The notes: a model not told the origin generated them from the letters alone. 51,805 nt of DNA from Paracoccus sp. UBA889 (GCA_002294185.1 DBFD01000075.1:1-51805), one strand, 5' to 3'; positions 36,401 to 44,665 are shown, counted from the stretch's first letter. Translations and numbers: made by a program.

Positions 36401-36859
36401 CGGCTCGGTCACCGTTGGCGATTGCACGAACCCCATCCGGACCAGGAAGTCGCGCAAGGCGGCCTCGTCGATTCGCTGACCGACGCGGGCCGAGAAACTG
36501 GCCCCCGCCACCAGATCTCGCGGCGGCACCCGCTGCATCGCGGCGTTCAGCGTGGTCAGCAGCACGAAAGGCCCCCTGATCGCGCCCTGCGCCAACCCCG
36601 CCAGCGTCGCCATCCGTGCCGCCTGAAGATCGGCCGATGGCGAGATCCGGTCATAGGGCGTTGTGTCCCAGGCCGGAAAGTCCAGCACCGGCAGGGCGGG
36701 CGCAAGGAAGGCCAGGGCCGCGCGCATCGCCTGCATCCGGCGGTCGTCGCGGGCGATGTGGATCACGGCCGCGCCAGTGCCGGATTGCGCGGCCTCGCGG
36801 GCGATCAGGGCGGCATCATAGCCCTCGGGGGCGCCGGAAAGGGTCAGTTGTTCGGACAT
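33404..36859 (-). CDS. mfd: Transcription-repair coupling factor
   Basis: The 1151-aa ATP-driven DNA translocase removes RNA polymerase stalled at lesions and recruits UvrA. N-terminal UvrB-like domains come first (about residues 1-340), then the polymerase-interacting domain LVVHVEHGIGRYTGLETIK (about residue 490). The helicase core has IVGDVGFGKTEVAMRAAF (about residue 625) and the DEEQ box IIDEEQHFGV, then the RecG-like TRG region QLYQIRGRVGRSKTRAYCYL. The length is standard. It is followed by pabB with an ATGA overlap. Confidence 0.97.
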   Translation of the reverse strand: MSEQLTLSGAPEGYDAALIAREAAQSGTGAAVIHIARDDRRMQAMRAALAFLAPALPVLDFPAWDTTPYDRISPSADLQAARMATLAGLAQGAIRGPFVLLTTLNAAMQRVPPRDLVAGASFSARVGQRIDEAALRDFLVRMGFVQSPTVTEPGDYAVRGGIIDIFPPGESGPVRLDLFGDVLDGARRFDPETQRTTEKLSRVEIAPMSEVILDEPSITRFRQSYRAEYGGGTSDPLYEGVSAGRKMAGMEHWLPWFHDRMESLFDYLPAASVVLDDHLGQVALARREMIREQFEARRAALAAKGRSDTVYKPVPPDLIFPPETEWAGWLDAHRVLRLSVLAQPPGPGILDAGGRPGRNFAPERQSENLNLFKVLADHIKALSKDHRVIVASFSDGARDRLAGLLADEGLTGAREIGDIRDLPESAGALGLAVWPLDEGFVAEGRALGPIAVISEQDVLGDRLIRGAKKRRKAENFLQDTTSLTPGDLVVHVEHGIGRYTGLETIKAAGVPHDCVALEYAGGDRLFLPVENIELLSRYGHEEGLLDRLGGGAWQARKAKLKERIKLIADKLMRVAAERLLRPAPVLEPEDHDWQAFAARFPYSETDDQQAAIEDVAADLAAGRPMDRLIVGDVGFGKTEVAMRAAFIAASQGMQVAVVAPTTLLARQHFRTFADRFRGSAIVVRPLSRFVGAKDAAKTREGLSDGSVDIVVGTHAVLAKGVRFKRLGLLIIDEEQHFGVAHKERLKELRSDIHVLTLTATPIPRTLQLSLTGVRDLSVIGTPPVDRLAIRTYVSEFDSVTIREALLREKYRGGQSFFVVPRLSDLPDVEHWLAENVPEIRFIVAHGQLAAGDLDQRMNAFYDGSHDVLLATSIVESGLDIPTANTMIVWRADMFGLAQLYQIRGRVGRSKTRAYCYLTTTPRAPLTPQALRRLKFLGAIDGLGAGFNIASQDLDLRGAGNLLGEEQSGHIREVGFELYQQMLEETIAKLKSGEIEGTPEDEWAPTLNLGVPVTIPESYVPDLDVRLGLYRRLASLTTKVELEGFAAELIDRFGALPREVNTLLLVIRIKAMAKRACIARLDAGPKGATVQFHDDKFPNPAGLVEFLTDQHGQAKVDGNKIVIRRDWSSDADRIKGAFGIARDLAQKARAAR

Positions 36860-36897
36860 GGCCCGTCAGGTAAAGCGCCGCGCCGCGGAGTCAAGCG

Positions 36898-37473
36898 TCA
36901 CAGCCCGTTGGGGTGAACCAGCGCCCAGAGCGCGCCCCAAAGCGCGGTCGCCGCGACCGACACGACCGACAGCAGAAGGACCAGGCGGCGGTGCCGGTTC
37001 ATCAGCCGGACCGCCCCGGCGGCGACATCTGCGATGGGGGTCTCGCCCGCCTGCCCTGCCTGCAACAGCGGGATCAGCCGCCGCGCCAAGCGGACGCGCA
37101 TCCAGAACAGCGCCATGAACGGCGCCATCAGCAGCGCCAAAGCCTGCGCCATCTCCAGCCCGTAGCCAAAGCCCAGAATGGCCAGCGAAGTCAGCAGAAA
37201 CGTGGTCACGCCCGACACGATCGCGCCCTCGCGCCTGCCAAGCTGCCATCGCGGCAGGGTCAGCGACAGCCAGTCCAGCAGCGTGATCGCGGCCAGCCCT
37301 TCTTCGGAGGCATCGCGGACCGAAGCGCGACGGGCAGCGGCCAGCACCTCGACCGGGACGCCGATCACGTTGCGGCCGGTGGCCGACCACATCCCGACCA
37401 GAGCCAGCCAGAACCAGATGGACCCGAAAGAGCGGCTGTCGAGAAAGCTGATCAATCCGTCGAATTGCGGCAC
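36898..37473 (-). CDS. Rhodobacteraceae membrane protein of the SufBCD-component type
   Basis: The 191-aa protein starts at a GTG (37473) with AAGGAAGG upstream, reading PQFDGLISFLDSRSFGSIW. Membrane segments include SIWFWLALVGMWSATG, a central stretch VTTFLLTSLAILGFGYGLEMAQALALLMAPFMALF, and a C-terminal segment VLLLSVVSVAATALWGALWAL. From memory this family is labelled component of SufBCD complex in Rhodobacteraceae, but no suf genes are nearby and the label is weakly supported. Function unknown. It is divergent from hemB. Confidence 0.7.
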   Translation of the reverse strand: MPQFDGLISFLDSRSFGSIWFWLALVGMWSATGRNVIGVPVEVLAAARRASVRDASEEGLAAITLLDWLSLTLPRWQLGRREGAIVSGVTTFLLTSLAILGFGYGLEMAQALALLMAPFMALFWMRVRLARRLIPLLQAGQAGETPIADVAAGAVRLMNRHRRLVLLLSVVSVAATALWGALWALVHPNGL

Positions 37474-37575
37474 GTCCGCGCCTTCCTTGTCCTTGGCTGC
37501 GCGCGACCTTAGAACGGGCGCGCGGGAAGGGAAAGCAGTTGCCTTTCCCGGCCGCCGCCGCGAAAGGACCCCGCC

Positions 37576-38580
37576 ATGGCCAGCCCGATCATCGCCCCCT
37601 TCCCCGCTTCGCGCCTGCGCCGCCTGCGCCGAACGCCCGGCCTTCGCGCCATGGTCGCCGAGACCAACCTGACATCCGCCAACCTGATCTGGCCGATCTT
37701 CGTCACCGAGGTCGCCGGCGCCGAGGGCGAGATCGCATCCATGCCCGGGGTCGAGCGGCTGACACTGGACGGCGCGCGGCGCGCTGCGGAACGCGCCGCC
37801 CGCCTGGGCATTCCGGCGATCTGCATCTTTCCCCATTCGGATCAGGACCTGAAGACGGAAAGCTGCGAACGCGCCTGGGATCCCGACAATATCGGCAACC
37901 GCGCGATCCGCGCGGTCAAGGAGGCGGTACCCGATCTTGCCGTGATGACCGATATCGCACTGGATCCTTATAACGCCAATGGCCATGACGGCATCGTCGT
38001 GGATGGCGAGATCCTGAACGACGAAACGGTCGAGGCGCTGGTCAGGATGGCACTGGTCCAGGCCGAGGCCGGGGCCGACATCCTGGGTCCTTCAGACATG
38101 ATGGACGGCCGGATCCGCGCGCTGCGCACGGCGCTGGAGGCGCAGGGCCACAAGAACGTGGCGATCCTGTCCTATGCGGCGAAATTCGCCAGCGCCTTCT
38201 ATGGTCCGTTCCGCGATGCGGTGGGCGCCACGGGACGGCTGGTCGGCGACAAGAAGACCTATCAGGTCAATCCCGCCAACCGGGGCGAGGCGATGCGCTG
38301 CGTGGCTCGCGATCTGGCCGAGGGCGCGGATATGGTGATGGTCAAGCCGGGCATGCCCTATCTGGATATCTGCCGCGCGGTAAAGGACGAATTCGGCGCG
38401 CCGACCTTTGCCTATCAGGTCAGCGGCGAATACGCGATGCTGGAGGCCGCGATCCGAAACGGCTGGCTGTCGCGCGAGGCGATGCGGGAAAGCCTGCTGT
38501 GTTTTCGCCGCGCCGGCTGCGACGGCATCCTGACCTATTTCGCGCCCCAGATGGCCGAACTGGCCGCGCAAGCGGGCTGA
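37576..38580 (+). CDS. hemB: Porphobilinogen synthase (delta-aminolevulinate dehydratase)
   Basis: The 334-aa enzyme condenses two 5-aminolevulinate molecules to porphobilinogen in haem synthesis. It shows LIWPIFVTE, the metal region MTDIALDPYNANGHDG (about residue 125) in which Asp and Ala replace the zinc cysteines, the Schiff-base Lys context LSYAAKFASAFYGPFRDA (about residue 203), and VMVKPGMPYLDICR. The Mg/K-type motif is usual in alphaproteobacteria such as Rhodobacter. GAAAGGACC precedes the ATG. It is monocistronic. Confidence 0.96.
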   Translation: MASPIIAPFPASRLRRLRRTPGLRAMVAETNLTSANLIWPIFVTEVAGAEGEIASMPGVERLTLDGARRAAERAARLGIPAICIFPHSDQDLKTESCERAWDPDNIGNRAIRAVKEAVPDLAVMTDIALDPYNANGHDGIVVDGEILNDETVEALVRMALVQAEAGADILGPSDMMDGRIRALRTALEAQGHKNVAILSYAAKFASAFYGPFRDAVGATGRLVGDKKTYQVNPANRGEAMRCVARDLAEGADMVMVKPGMPYLDICRAVKDEFGAPTFAYQVSGEYAMLEAAIRNGWLSREAMRESLLCFRRAGCDGILTYFAPQMAELAAQAG

Positions 38581-38722
38581 TCGGCGGAAATCCGGCGCAC
38601 GGCCGGACATCCGCCCGAATCCGCCACCTTGTGCAGTGCGGCGATGACAGGGCGCGGCGAATGGCATAGGCTTGCGGCGAAGGCCGCGCCATGACGGCCA
38701 TAATGCGACGAGGCAAGAGACA

Positions 38723-39355
38723 ATGACAACCATGCACTTGATGACGCGCCGCACCCTGCTGCTGAGCGCGGGCGCGGTTCTGGCCACGGCCACGCTGGGC
38801 GGCTGCAGCAATGCGGTGGGCACGGATGCGGCCGCACAACTGGATGCGCGTGTCGATGCGACCCGACAATATCTGCTGCAGACCTATCCCGCCGCCGCGC
38901 CGATGGTCGAGAATGCGCGCGGTGTGCTTTACATGCCGCTGATGACCGAGGCCGCGCTTGGCGTCGGCGGCGCCTATGGCCAGGGCGCGCTGCGGATCGG
39001 CGATGCGACGGTGGATTACTATTCCGCGACGCAGGCCAGCGTCGGCTTTCAGGCCGGCGCGCAGCAATACGCCCATGTTCTGATCTTCCAGACCGACGCG
39101 GCGCTGGCCGCTTTCCGCGCCGCTCCGGGCTGGGTCGCGGGCGCCGATGCCTATTACGCGGTGCCCGCCGGGGGCATGTCGCTGGGGGCCGATACGATCA
39201 CCGCGCAATATCCGGTCGTGGCGATGATCTTCGGCCAGTCCGGGCTGATCGCCGGTGCCGCGATCGACGGGACGAAATACAGCCGCATCATTCCCTCGGC
39301 CCTGCTGACGATGGCCAATCGCAACATGCCGTCGCTGGGGCTGCCGCCGGGCTGA
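38723..39355 (+). CDS. SYLF/YSC84-domain lipoprotein
   Basis: The 210-aa protein starts MTTMHLMTRRTLLLSAGAVL and has a lipobox near residue 33 (LGGC), so it is a periplasmic or outer-membrane lipoprotein. The SYLF core includes VLYMPLMTEAALGVGGAYGQGALR and VDYYSATQASVGFQAGAQQYAHVLIFQTDAAL (about residues 90-125). SYLF domains bind phosphoinositides or lipids in eukaryotes; bacterial roles are unclear. GAGGCAAGAGA precedes the ATG at 38723. It is monocistronic on the plus strand. Confidence 0.85.
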   Translation: MTTMHLMTRRTLLLSAGAVLATATLGGCSNAVGTDAAAQLDARVDATRQYLLQTYPAAAPMVENARGVLYMPLMTEAALGVGGAYGQGALRIGDATVDYYSATQASVGFQAGAQQYAHVLIFQTDAALAAFRAAPGWVAGADAYYAVPAGGMSLGADTITAQYPVVAMIFGQSGLIAGAAIDGTKYSRIIPSALLTMANRNMPSLGLPPG

Positions 39356-39400
39356 TCGACCGGCAGGGACGGAATCGGGCGACCTGCGGGGCGTGAAGGA

Positions 39401-40045
39401 TCACGCCGCTGTCAGGTGCCGCAACCCACGGGTGACGTCGGCGCGCACCGCCAGCCGCAAGGCGGGTTCATCGCCGGCGCGCAGCGCGGCCAGGATCATG
39501 CGGTGATGGCGCGGCGGCTCCTGCCGTTTCACCCGGCCATAGAGCGCCCGCATGGTCGGCCCCAGTTGCAGCCAGATCGTCTCCAGCATGGCCAGCATCG
39601 CCGGGGCCTGCGCGCGCAGATACAGCATCCGGTGAAAATCCAGGTTGCAGCGGATGTAACCCACCGAATCGTGGCGTTCGACGGCATCGGCGATGCGAGC
39701 ATTCATCTGTGCCAACCGGTCGATCAGCGCAAGATGCGCCCTCGGCAGGGCGCGGGCCGCCAGTTCCGGCTCGATCAGGGCGCGCAGGGCGGCAAGTTCC
39801 TCGATCCGGTCATCCGACAGCGCCGGCGTGGTGACGCGGCCCGAGCCCGACAGACTCAGCGCGCCCTCGGCCACAAGGCGCCGCACCGCCTCGCGCGCGG
39901 GGGTCATCGACAGATGGTATTCCTGCGCGATTCCGCGCAGGGTCAGCGGCTTGCCGGGCGGCAATTCGCCCAGCATGATCCGGCTGCGGAGGCTGCGATA
40001 AAGCCGCTCATGCGCGGCGGGGTCGGACGATCGGGACGGGGTCAT
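39401..40045 (-). CDS. GntR-family regulator (FCD type)
   Basis: The 214-aa regulator has a winged helix (about residues 15-75) with SRIMLGELPPGKPLTLRGIAQEYHLSMTPAREAVRRL, and an FCD effector domain after it (VERHDSVGYIRCNLDFHRMLYLRA). The ATG at 40045 has a perfect palindrome TTGTGATCACAA 8 bp upstream, probably its own operator. No obvious target gene lies adjacent other than the zinc peptidase on the same strand upstream. Ligand unknown. Confidence 0.88.
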   Translation of the reverse strand: MTPSRSSDPAAHERLYRSLRSRIMLGELPPGKPLTLRGIAQEYHLSMTPAREAVRRLVAEGALSLSGSGRVTTPALSDDRIEELAALRALIEPELAARALPRAHLALIDRLAQMNARIADAVERHDSVGYIRCNLDFHRMLYLRAQAPAMLAMLETIWLQLGPTMRALYGRVKRQEPPRHHRMILAALRAGDEPALRLAVRADVTRGLRHLTAA

Positions 40046-40052
40046 GCGCGCC

Positions 40053-40064
40053 TTGTGATCACAA
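40053..40064. promoter_or_regulatory. Palindromic operator TTGTGATCACAA
   Basis: A perfect 12-bp inverted repeat lies 8 bp before the start codon of the GntR-type gene. FCD-type GntR proteins bind palindromes of this size, so autoregulation is likely. It overlaps the ribosome-site region. Confidence 0.6.
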
Positions 40065-40098
40065 ATGCGCCGCCCGTCAATCCCGCCCGGCAGGCCGA

Positions 40099-40788
40099 TC
40101 AGACCGAATCGAAGCGCCAGATCAGCAGATCGCCGCCATGACGCCGCAGCCAGGCCCGACAGGTCCCGTAACCGGGCTTCAGCGCCTCGACCGCGGCCCA
40201 GAACCGGGGCGAGTGATCCATATGCGCCAGATGCGCGACTTCGTGGGCGGCGACGTAATCCAGCACCTCGGGCGGGGCCATCGCCAGCCGCCACGAGAAC
40301 ATGATCCGTCCGTCCGAGGTGCAACTGCCCCAGCGTGATCGTGTGTCACGCAGGACGATGGCGCGGAACGGCCTGCCCAGCCGCGCGGCATGGCGGTCGC
40401 AGGCCGATCCCAGACGCTGATGGGCCAGATGTTTCACGAAGGCTTGAACGACGGGTCCGGCCGGTCGGTTGGCAGGCAGCATCAGGCGATCGCCCTCGAT
40501 CCGGGCAAGACGGGTCTGTGCAGGGGTCAGGATCAGTCTCCGGCCCTCGATCGGAAAGGCCGTCCCGATCTGAACCCGCTGAGGCTGCGGCACGCGCCCG
40601 CTGGCCCCGCGCAGCCAGTCGAGCCGCGATTCCAAGAAGGCGCGCCCCTCGGCCTCGGGGATGTGACTGGGCAGCGTCAGCACCGGCGCACCACCATCGC
40701 GCGGCACCCGCAGAATCATGCGCCGCGCCCGCGCCGAGCGGCGCAGAAGGACGTGCAGGCCGTCCTCGATCCGGATGCTTGCGGCCAT
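40099..40788 (-). CDS. M48/DUF45-type zinc metallopeptidase
   Basis: The 229-aa protein starts MAASIRIEDGLHVLLRRSARARRMILRV. The zinc site HEVAHLAHMDHSPRFWAAVE holds HExxH at about residues 177-181. A downstream His and Glu complete the site, and RDTRSRWGSCTSDGRIMFSWRL precedes it, as in YgjP/SprT-like DUF45 proteins. No signal peptide is visible, so it acts in the cytoplasm. AAGGGGCGG precedes the ATG at 40788. Substrate unknown. Confidence 0.87.
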   Translation of the reverse strand: MAASIRIEDGLHVLLRRSARARRMILRVPRDGGAPVLTLPSHIPEAEGRAFLESRLDWLRGASGRVPQPQRVQIGTAFPIEGRRLILTPAQTRLARIEGDRLMLPANRPAGPVVQAFVKHLAHQRLGSACDRHAARLGRPFRAIVLRDTRSRWGSCTSDGRIMFSWRLAMAPPEVLDYVAAHEVAHLAHMDHSPRFWAAVEALKPGYGTCRAWLRRHGGDLLIWRFDSV

Positions 40789-40926
40789 GTCCCGCCCCTT
40801 CTGCCCGACCGGCCGGCGCGCAGCTTGCAACGCCGCGCGGGGCCTGTCAGAAAAGCCTTTGACACCCCTCTGGCGCTGTGGCAGGGGGACCACCGATTTC
40901 CCTAAACGCGGCGGAAGGAGAATGCC

Positions 40927-41241
40927 ATGCCCAAAGAGGAATGGGGCACGAAACGCCTGTGCCCGCATTGCGCAACGCGCTTTTACGATTTGCAGAACGA
41001 TCCGATGACCTGTCCGGCCTGCGGGGCCCAGTTCACGCTGGAAAGCCTGACCGATGGACGCGGCAAGACGCTGGTTCCGGAAAAGGCCGCCTCGCGCGAC
41101 ACGAGCGAGGCCGCCGAGGAAGAGGACGACATCGACAGCGACAGCGGCGATCTGGACGACGACCTGCTGGAAGAGGAGGACGACGACGGCGACGTGTCGC
41201 TGGACGATATCGCCGACGTCTCGGACGACGACGAGGACTGA
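40927..41241 (+). CDS. TIGR02300 family zinc-ribbon protein
   Basis: The 104-aa protein starts MPKEEWGTKRLCPHCATRFYDL. Two CxxC knuckles, CPHC (about residues 12-15) and CPAC (about residues 29-32), form a zinc ribbon. The C-terminal half is highly acidic (EEEDDIDSDSGDLDDDLLEE). This is the alphaproteobacterial TIGR02300 family of unknown function. GGAAGGAGA precedes the start. DoxX follows on the same strand after about 65 bp. Confidence 0.92.
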   Translation: MPKEEWGTKRLCPHCATRFYDLQNDPMTCPACGAQFTLESLTDGRGKTLVPEKAASRDTSEAAEEEDDIDSDSGDLDDDLLEEEDDDGDVSLDDIADVSDDDED

Positions 41242-41305
41242 TGCGATTGCGGGGGCCGGCTGCGGGGCCGGCCCTTCTTGCCCTGCCCCGACCAAGGATA
41301 TCCCG

Positions 41306-41692
41306 ATGGCCCTCAACGCCTATGCGCCGCTGATGCGCAGCGTTCTGCGCATTGTCAGCGCGCTGACGTTCTTCGCCCATGGCACACAGAAGATTCTCGG
41401 CTTCCCGGCCAGCAACCTGAATCCCCCTGCCCTCTCGCTTCCCTGGATTTCGGGCATCATGGAGCTGGTTGGCGGCGCGCTGCTGATCGTCGGATTGTTC
41501 ACCCGTCCGGTGGCCTTTCTGCTGTCCGGCCTGATGGCGGTCGCCTACTGGATCGCCCATGCGCCGCAGGGTCCGTTTCCGGCCCTGAACGGGGGCGATC
41601 CGGCGATCCTGTATTCCTTCGTATTCCTCTACCTGGTCTTCGCCGGCCCCGGCCCGCTCAGCGCGGATGCGGTTCTGGGTCGTGACAAATAG
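41306..41692 (+). CDS. DoxX family membrane protein
   Basis: The 128-aa protein has four membrane segments, including LRIVSALTFFAHGTQKILGF (about residues 15-34), ISGIMELVGGALLIVGLF and LLSGLMAVAYWIAHA. It matches the DoxX/SURF4-like family, linked to redox or sulfur metabolism in some members. The ATG at 41306 starts the family-length protein. Precise role unknown. Confidence 0.87.
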   Translation: MALNAYAPLMRSVLRIVSALTFFAHGTQKILGFPASNLNPPALSLPWISGIMELVGGALLIVGLFTRPVAFLLSGLMAVAYWIAHAPQGPFPALNGGDPAILYSFVFLYLVFAGPGPLSADAVLGRDK

Positions 41693-41807
41693 TCGTTCAG
41701 GGCGATCGAACACGCGCAGGACGGGATCTTGCATCCCGTCCTTTTCCCTGTCGCGGCCTGCCACCGGATTACCTCGGGATTTCGGACCGGCCCGGCGAAT
41801 TTTCCAC

Positions 41808-41836
41808 TTGCACCCTCTTCGGCGCGCCCCTATAGA
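41808..41836 (+). promoter_or_regulatory. tRNA-Ala promoter
   Basis: TTGCAC (41808-41813) and TATAGA (41831-41836) are exactly 17 bp apart and about 45 bp before the tRNA, a good sigma-70 arrangement for a stable RNA gene. Confidence 0.75.
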
Positions 41837-41880
41837 CCGCCCCACGCAAGCGCAAAGCAGCGCCCGCGCAGACCTCCGGT

Positions 41881-41956
<76 letters not shown>

Positions 41957-42211
41957 GGTTTTCCCGAAAATGATACCTGCCAGATCGTCTCGACTTTTTG
42001 TCACAACGATGAACAAGGCAGCCGCGTCTAGTCCGGGATCATCGGTATCTGACTGAACAGAGGCGCATCTTTTTTTCCATCCTTGCGGCGAACGGCAAGT
42101 CCGAGCCCCTGTTTTCAGGCACAACACTGACGCCGATTGACCCCTTCCCGAAAATCGTGCCGTGATAGTCAGGTGTTGACCTAATATGTTCCGCCCGCCT
42201 AGTTCTGGCTG
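41957..42211. other. Intergenic region after tRNA-Ala
   Basis: About 255 bp without a supported gene and with lower GC than the neighbours. It holds a partial palindrome AGGTGTTGACCT at 42171-42182 just upstream of the ArsR-type gene; TTGACC (42176-42181) inside it may act as a -35 element. Confidence 0.4.
42171..42182 (+). promoter_or_regulatory. Candidate operator of the ArsR-type gene
   Basis: AGGT-GTTG-ACCT is a short inverted repeat 29 bp before the start codon, overlapping a TTGACC -35-like element. ArsR-family repressors often bind such sites in their own promoters. Confidence 0.35.
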
Positions 42212-42556
42212 ATGGCCAACTTTGATACCGTGATCGAAACAACATTCAGCGCACTTTCCGACCCGACGCGGTGCGCAGTGGTGAAAGCCCTCAGCCAAGG
42301 ACCGGCGGCGGTCTCGAAGCTGGCACAGCCCTTCGACATGGCCTTGCCATCCTTTACACAGCACTTGGCAGTTCTGGAGGACGCTGGGCTTATCTCATCG
42401 GAACGGCAGGGACGAACGCGCATCTGTTCTCTTGATCCAGATGCACTTCGCAGGGCTGAAGATTGGCTGGCAACATACCGCCGGCAGGCAGAAGAACGCC
42501 TCGATCGTCTTGAGGCACATCCGGACCAGCAAAAGAAGGATAATCCCGATGACTGA
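42212..42556 (+). CDS. ArsR-family regulator (SRPBCC operon)
   Basis: The 114-aa winged-helix protein starts MANFDTVIETTFSALSDPTRCAVVKAL, with recognition region DMALPSFTQHLAVLEDAGLI (about residues 42-61) and wing SSERQGRTRICSLDP. The metal-binding Cys of classic ArsR is absent. GC is clearly lower than in neighbours. No ribosome site is visible before the ATG, so translation may be leaderless. Its stop overlaps the next gene's start by 8 bp. This ArsR-plus-SRPBCC arrangement is common. Confidence 0.88.
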   Translation: MANFDTVIETTFSALSDPTRCAVVKALSQGPAAVSKLAQPFDMALPSFTQHLAVLEDAGLISSERQGRTRICSLDPDALRRAEDWLATYRRQAEERLDRLEAHPDQQKKDNPDD

Positions 42557-43043
42557 AAAAGTCAGAAGCACAGCAAAGGATTGGTCATCGGCCCCGCTTG
42601 ATCGTGAAATCGTCATCACCCGCGTGGTAGACGCGGATCGCGCAACTGTCTGTGCGGCGTGGACGGATCCCGAACAGATCGTGAAATGGTTCGGGCCGGA
42701 GGGTTTCAGATGCAAGACTCATGAAATCGACATCCGGACGGGCGGCGTGTGGCGGTTCGACATGACCTCACCTGATGGCACGAACTTCTCGAACAGGATG
42801 GATTTCGTCCGCGTCGAAGCTCCGGACCTGATCGAGGCGGTCCATGGCAAGGACGAAGCCAACGATCCGGATCGGTTCCGTCTGCTTGTAACCTTTGATG
42901 AGCAGGAAAACGGAAAATCGGTCGTTACCCTGCGACAGATCCATCCGACGCCGGAACGCCGGAACACCGTCATTGCCTTTGGCGCCGTCGAACTTGGTGG
43001 TCAGACCCTCTCGAAACTGGCTGCACAAGTCGAAAGCCGGTGA
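42549..43043 (+). CDS. SRPBCC (AHSA1-type) domain protein
   Basis: The 164-aa hydrophobic-cavity protein begins MTEKVRSTAKDWSSAPLDREIVITRVVDADRATVCAAWTDPEQIVKWFGPEGF. It has the conserved EIDIRTGGVWRFDMTSPDG block (about residues 60-78). The fold binds small hydrophobic ligands. It overlaps the ArsR-type gene by 8 bp (ATGACTGA). GC is below that of the neighbours. Confidence 0.9.
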   Translation: MTEKVRSTAKDWSSAPLDREIVITRVVDADRATVCAAWTDPEQIVKWFGPEGFRCKTHEIDIRTGGVWRFDMTSPDGTNFSNRMDFVRVEAPDLIEAVHGKDEANDPDRFRLLVTFDEQENGKSVVTLRQIHPTPERRNTVIAFGAVELGGQTLSKLAAQVESR

Positions 43044-43144
43044 CTGACTGGCAAAATCGGACGTGAACCGTCAGATGCCCCGCATCCGTGCAAATCGGCG
43101 ATGCTGCCTGCGAAACCCTTTGCCGGCGATGGAAAAGCGACCGG

Positions 43145-44647
43145 TCAGGCCCCGGCCTCGATCCGCTGGCTGCGGCGACGCAGGGCCATGGTGACAAGCG
43201 GTATGACCCAGATCAGGATCGTGAAGGCGCCCAGGGCGCCCGAGACGGGGCGATCAAAGAACCCCACGATACCGCCATCGGACTTGATCACTGTCGCCAT
43301 GAAATTGTCCTCGAGCATCGGGCCGATGACGATGCCCAGGATGGCCGGCGCGATCGGGAAGCCGTTTTCCTCCATGAGAAAGCCAAGAACCCCCAGCACC
43401 AGCATCACGGCGATGCCGAAGACGCTGTTGGTGATGGCGAACGAGCCGACGATGCAGAACAGCAGGATCACCGGCATCAGCAACCGCGCCGGGGTCTGAA
43501 CGACGAACCTGGCGCCGCGGATCGCGAAATAGCCCAGCACCAGCAGCAAAAGATTGGACAGGAAGAAGGTCAGGAAAATGGCATAGGTCAGGTCGGCCTG
43601 CTGGACGAAGACCATCGGACCGGGGGTGATGCCCTTCATGAAAAGGACGCCGACCGCGATGGCGGTCACGGAATCCCCCGGAATGCCGAAGACCAGCGCG
43701 GGGATCCAGACACCGCTGAGCGCCGCATTGTTGGCGGCGCCCGCCGAGGCAAGTCCCTCCGGATGACCGGTGCCGAACTTCGCGGGCGTCCGAGAGATCT
43801 TCTTGGCCATGGCATAGGCAACCCAGGCAGCGATATCGGCGCCGGCGCCAGGCAGGATGCCGATAACGGTTCCGATCAGGCTGCCCGAAACCAGATGCCG
43901 CTTGTTTTCGCGCACCATCTTCCACTGACCGCCATAGACGGTGGAATTGGATTTGGGTGCGGAACTGGTCTGGTGCGACGCGTTCATGGAAAAGCGCAGT
44001 ATTTCGGTCACGGCGAACATGCCGATCATTGCCGGAATGAAACTGACCCCGCCCATCAGGTCGACCGATCCGAAGGTGAAACGCGGGTAACCGCCGGTCA
44101 CATCGATGCCAATGGTCGAGATGAAAAGACCGATCAGCAGTGACACCAGCCCCTTGATCGGCGAGCCGCGCGAAATGATGACAGAGCAGCTAAGCCCCAG
44201 AACTGCCAGCCAGAAATACTCTACCGTGCTGAACTGAAATGCGAATTCGGCAAGGAAGGGCGCCCCGAGGGTCAGGATGATGGCGCCCACGAAGCCGCCG
44301 AAGACCGAACTGACCAGCCCGATCCCAAGCGCCCGCTCGGCCTCTCCGCGCAAGGTCATCTGATAGGCGTCATCGACATAGGCGGCCGAGGCTGGGGTTC
44401 CGGGGATGCGCAGCATCGCGCCGGGAATGTCTCCGGCAAAGATCGCCATGGCGACGGCGCTGACGATAGAGGCGATCGCCGGCAGCGGATCCATGAAGAA
44501 GGTAAGCGGCACCAGAAGGGCCGTGGCCATCGTGGCCGAAAGCCCCGGAATCGCCCCGACAAACAGGCCGAAAAGCGACGAGGCGATGATGACGCCAAGC
44601 ACCGAAGGATCGGCGATCATGGTGAAAGCGTTGAGAATGTTGTCCAT
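43145..44647 (-). CDS. tctA: Tripartite tricarboxylate transporter permease, TctA type
   Basis: The 500-aa membrane protein is the large permease of a TctCBA system. Many membrane segments are visible, with the family motifs LFVGAIPGLSATMATALLVPLTF (about residues 25-47) and GIGLVSSVFGGFVGAIILTL, plus ILPGAGADIAAWVAYAMAKK near residue 265. It lies 18 bp after tctB. The TctC binding protein selects the substrate, so the substrate is not predictable here. Confidence 0.95.
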   Translation of the reverse strand: MDNILNAFTMIADPSVLGVIIASSLFGLFVGAIPGLSATMATALLVPLTFFMDPLPAIASIVSAVAMAIFAGDIPGAMLRIPGTPASAAYVDDAYQMTLRGEAERALGIGLVSSVFGGFVGAIILTLGAPFLAEFAFQFSTVEYFWLAVLGLSCSVIISRGSPIKGLVSLLIGLFISTIGIDVTGGYPRFTFGSVDLMGGVSFIPAMIGMFAVTEILRFSMNASHQTSSAPKSNSTVYGGQWKMVRENKRHLVSGSLIGTVIGILPGAGADIAAWVAYAMAKKISRTPAKFGTGHPEGLASAGAANNAALSGVWIPALVFGIPGDSVTAIAVGVLFMKGITPGPMVFVQQADLTYAIFLTFFLSNLLLLVLGYFAIRGARFVVQTPARLLMPVILLFCIVGSFAITNSVFGIAVMLVLGVLGFLMEENGFPIAPAILGIVIGPMLEDNFMATVIKSDGGIVGFFDRPVSGALGAFTILIWVIPLVTMALRRRSQRIEAGA

Positions 44648-44665
44648 GACGTGCCCCTTGTCGAC

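Noticed and set aside
36898-37473. Firm assignment to the SufBCD iron-sulfur system
   Set aside because: The family label comes from recalled annotation only; no suf genes are nearby and no iron-sulfur motif is visible, so it is kept as a label, not a function.
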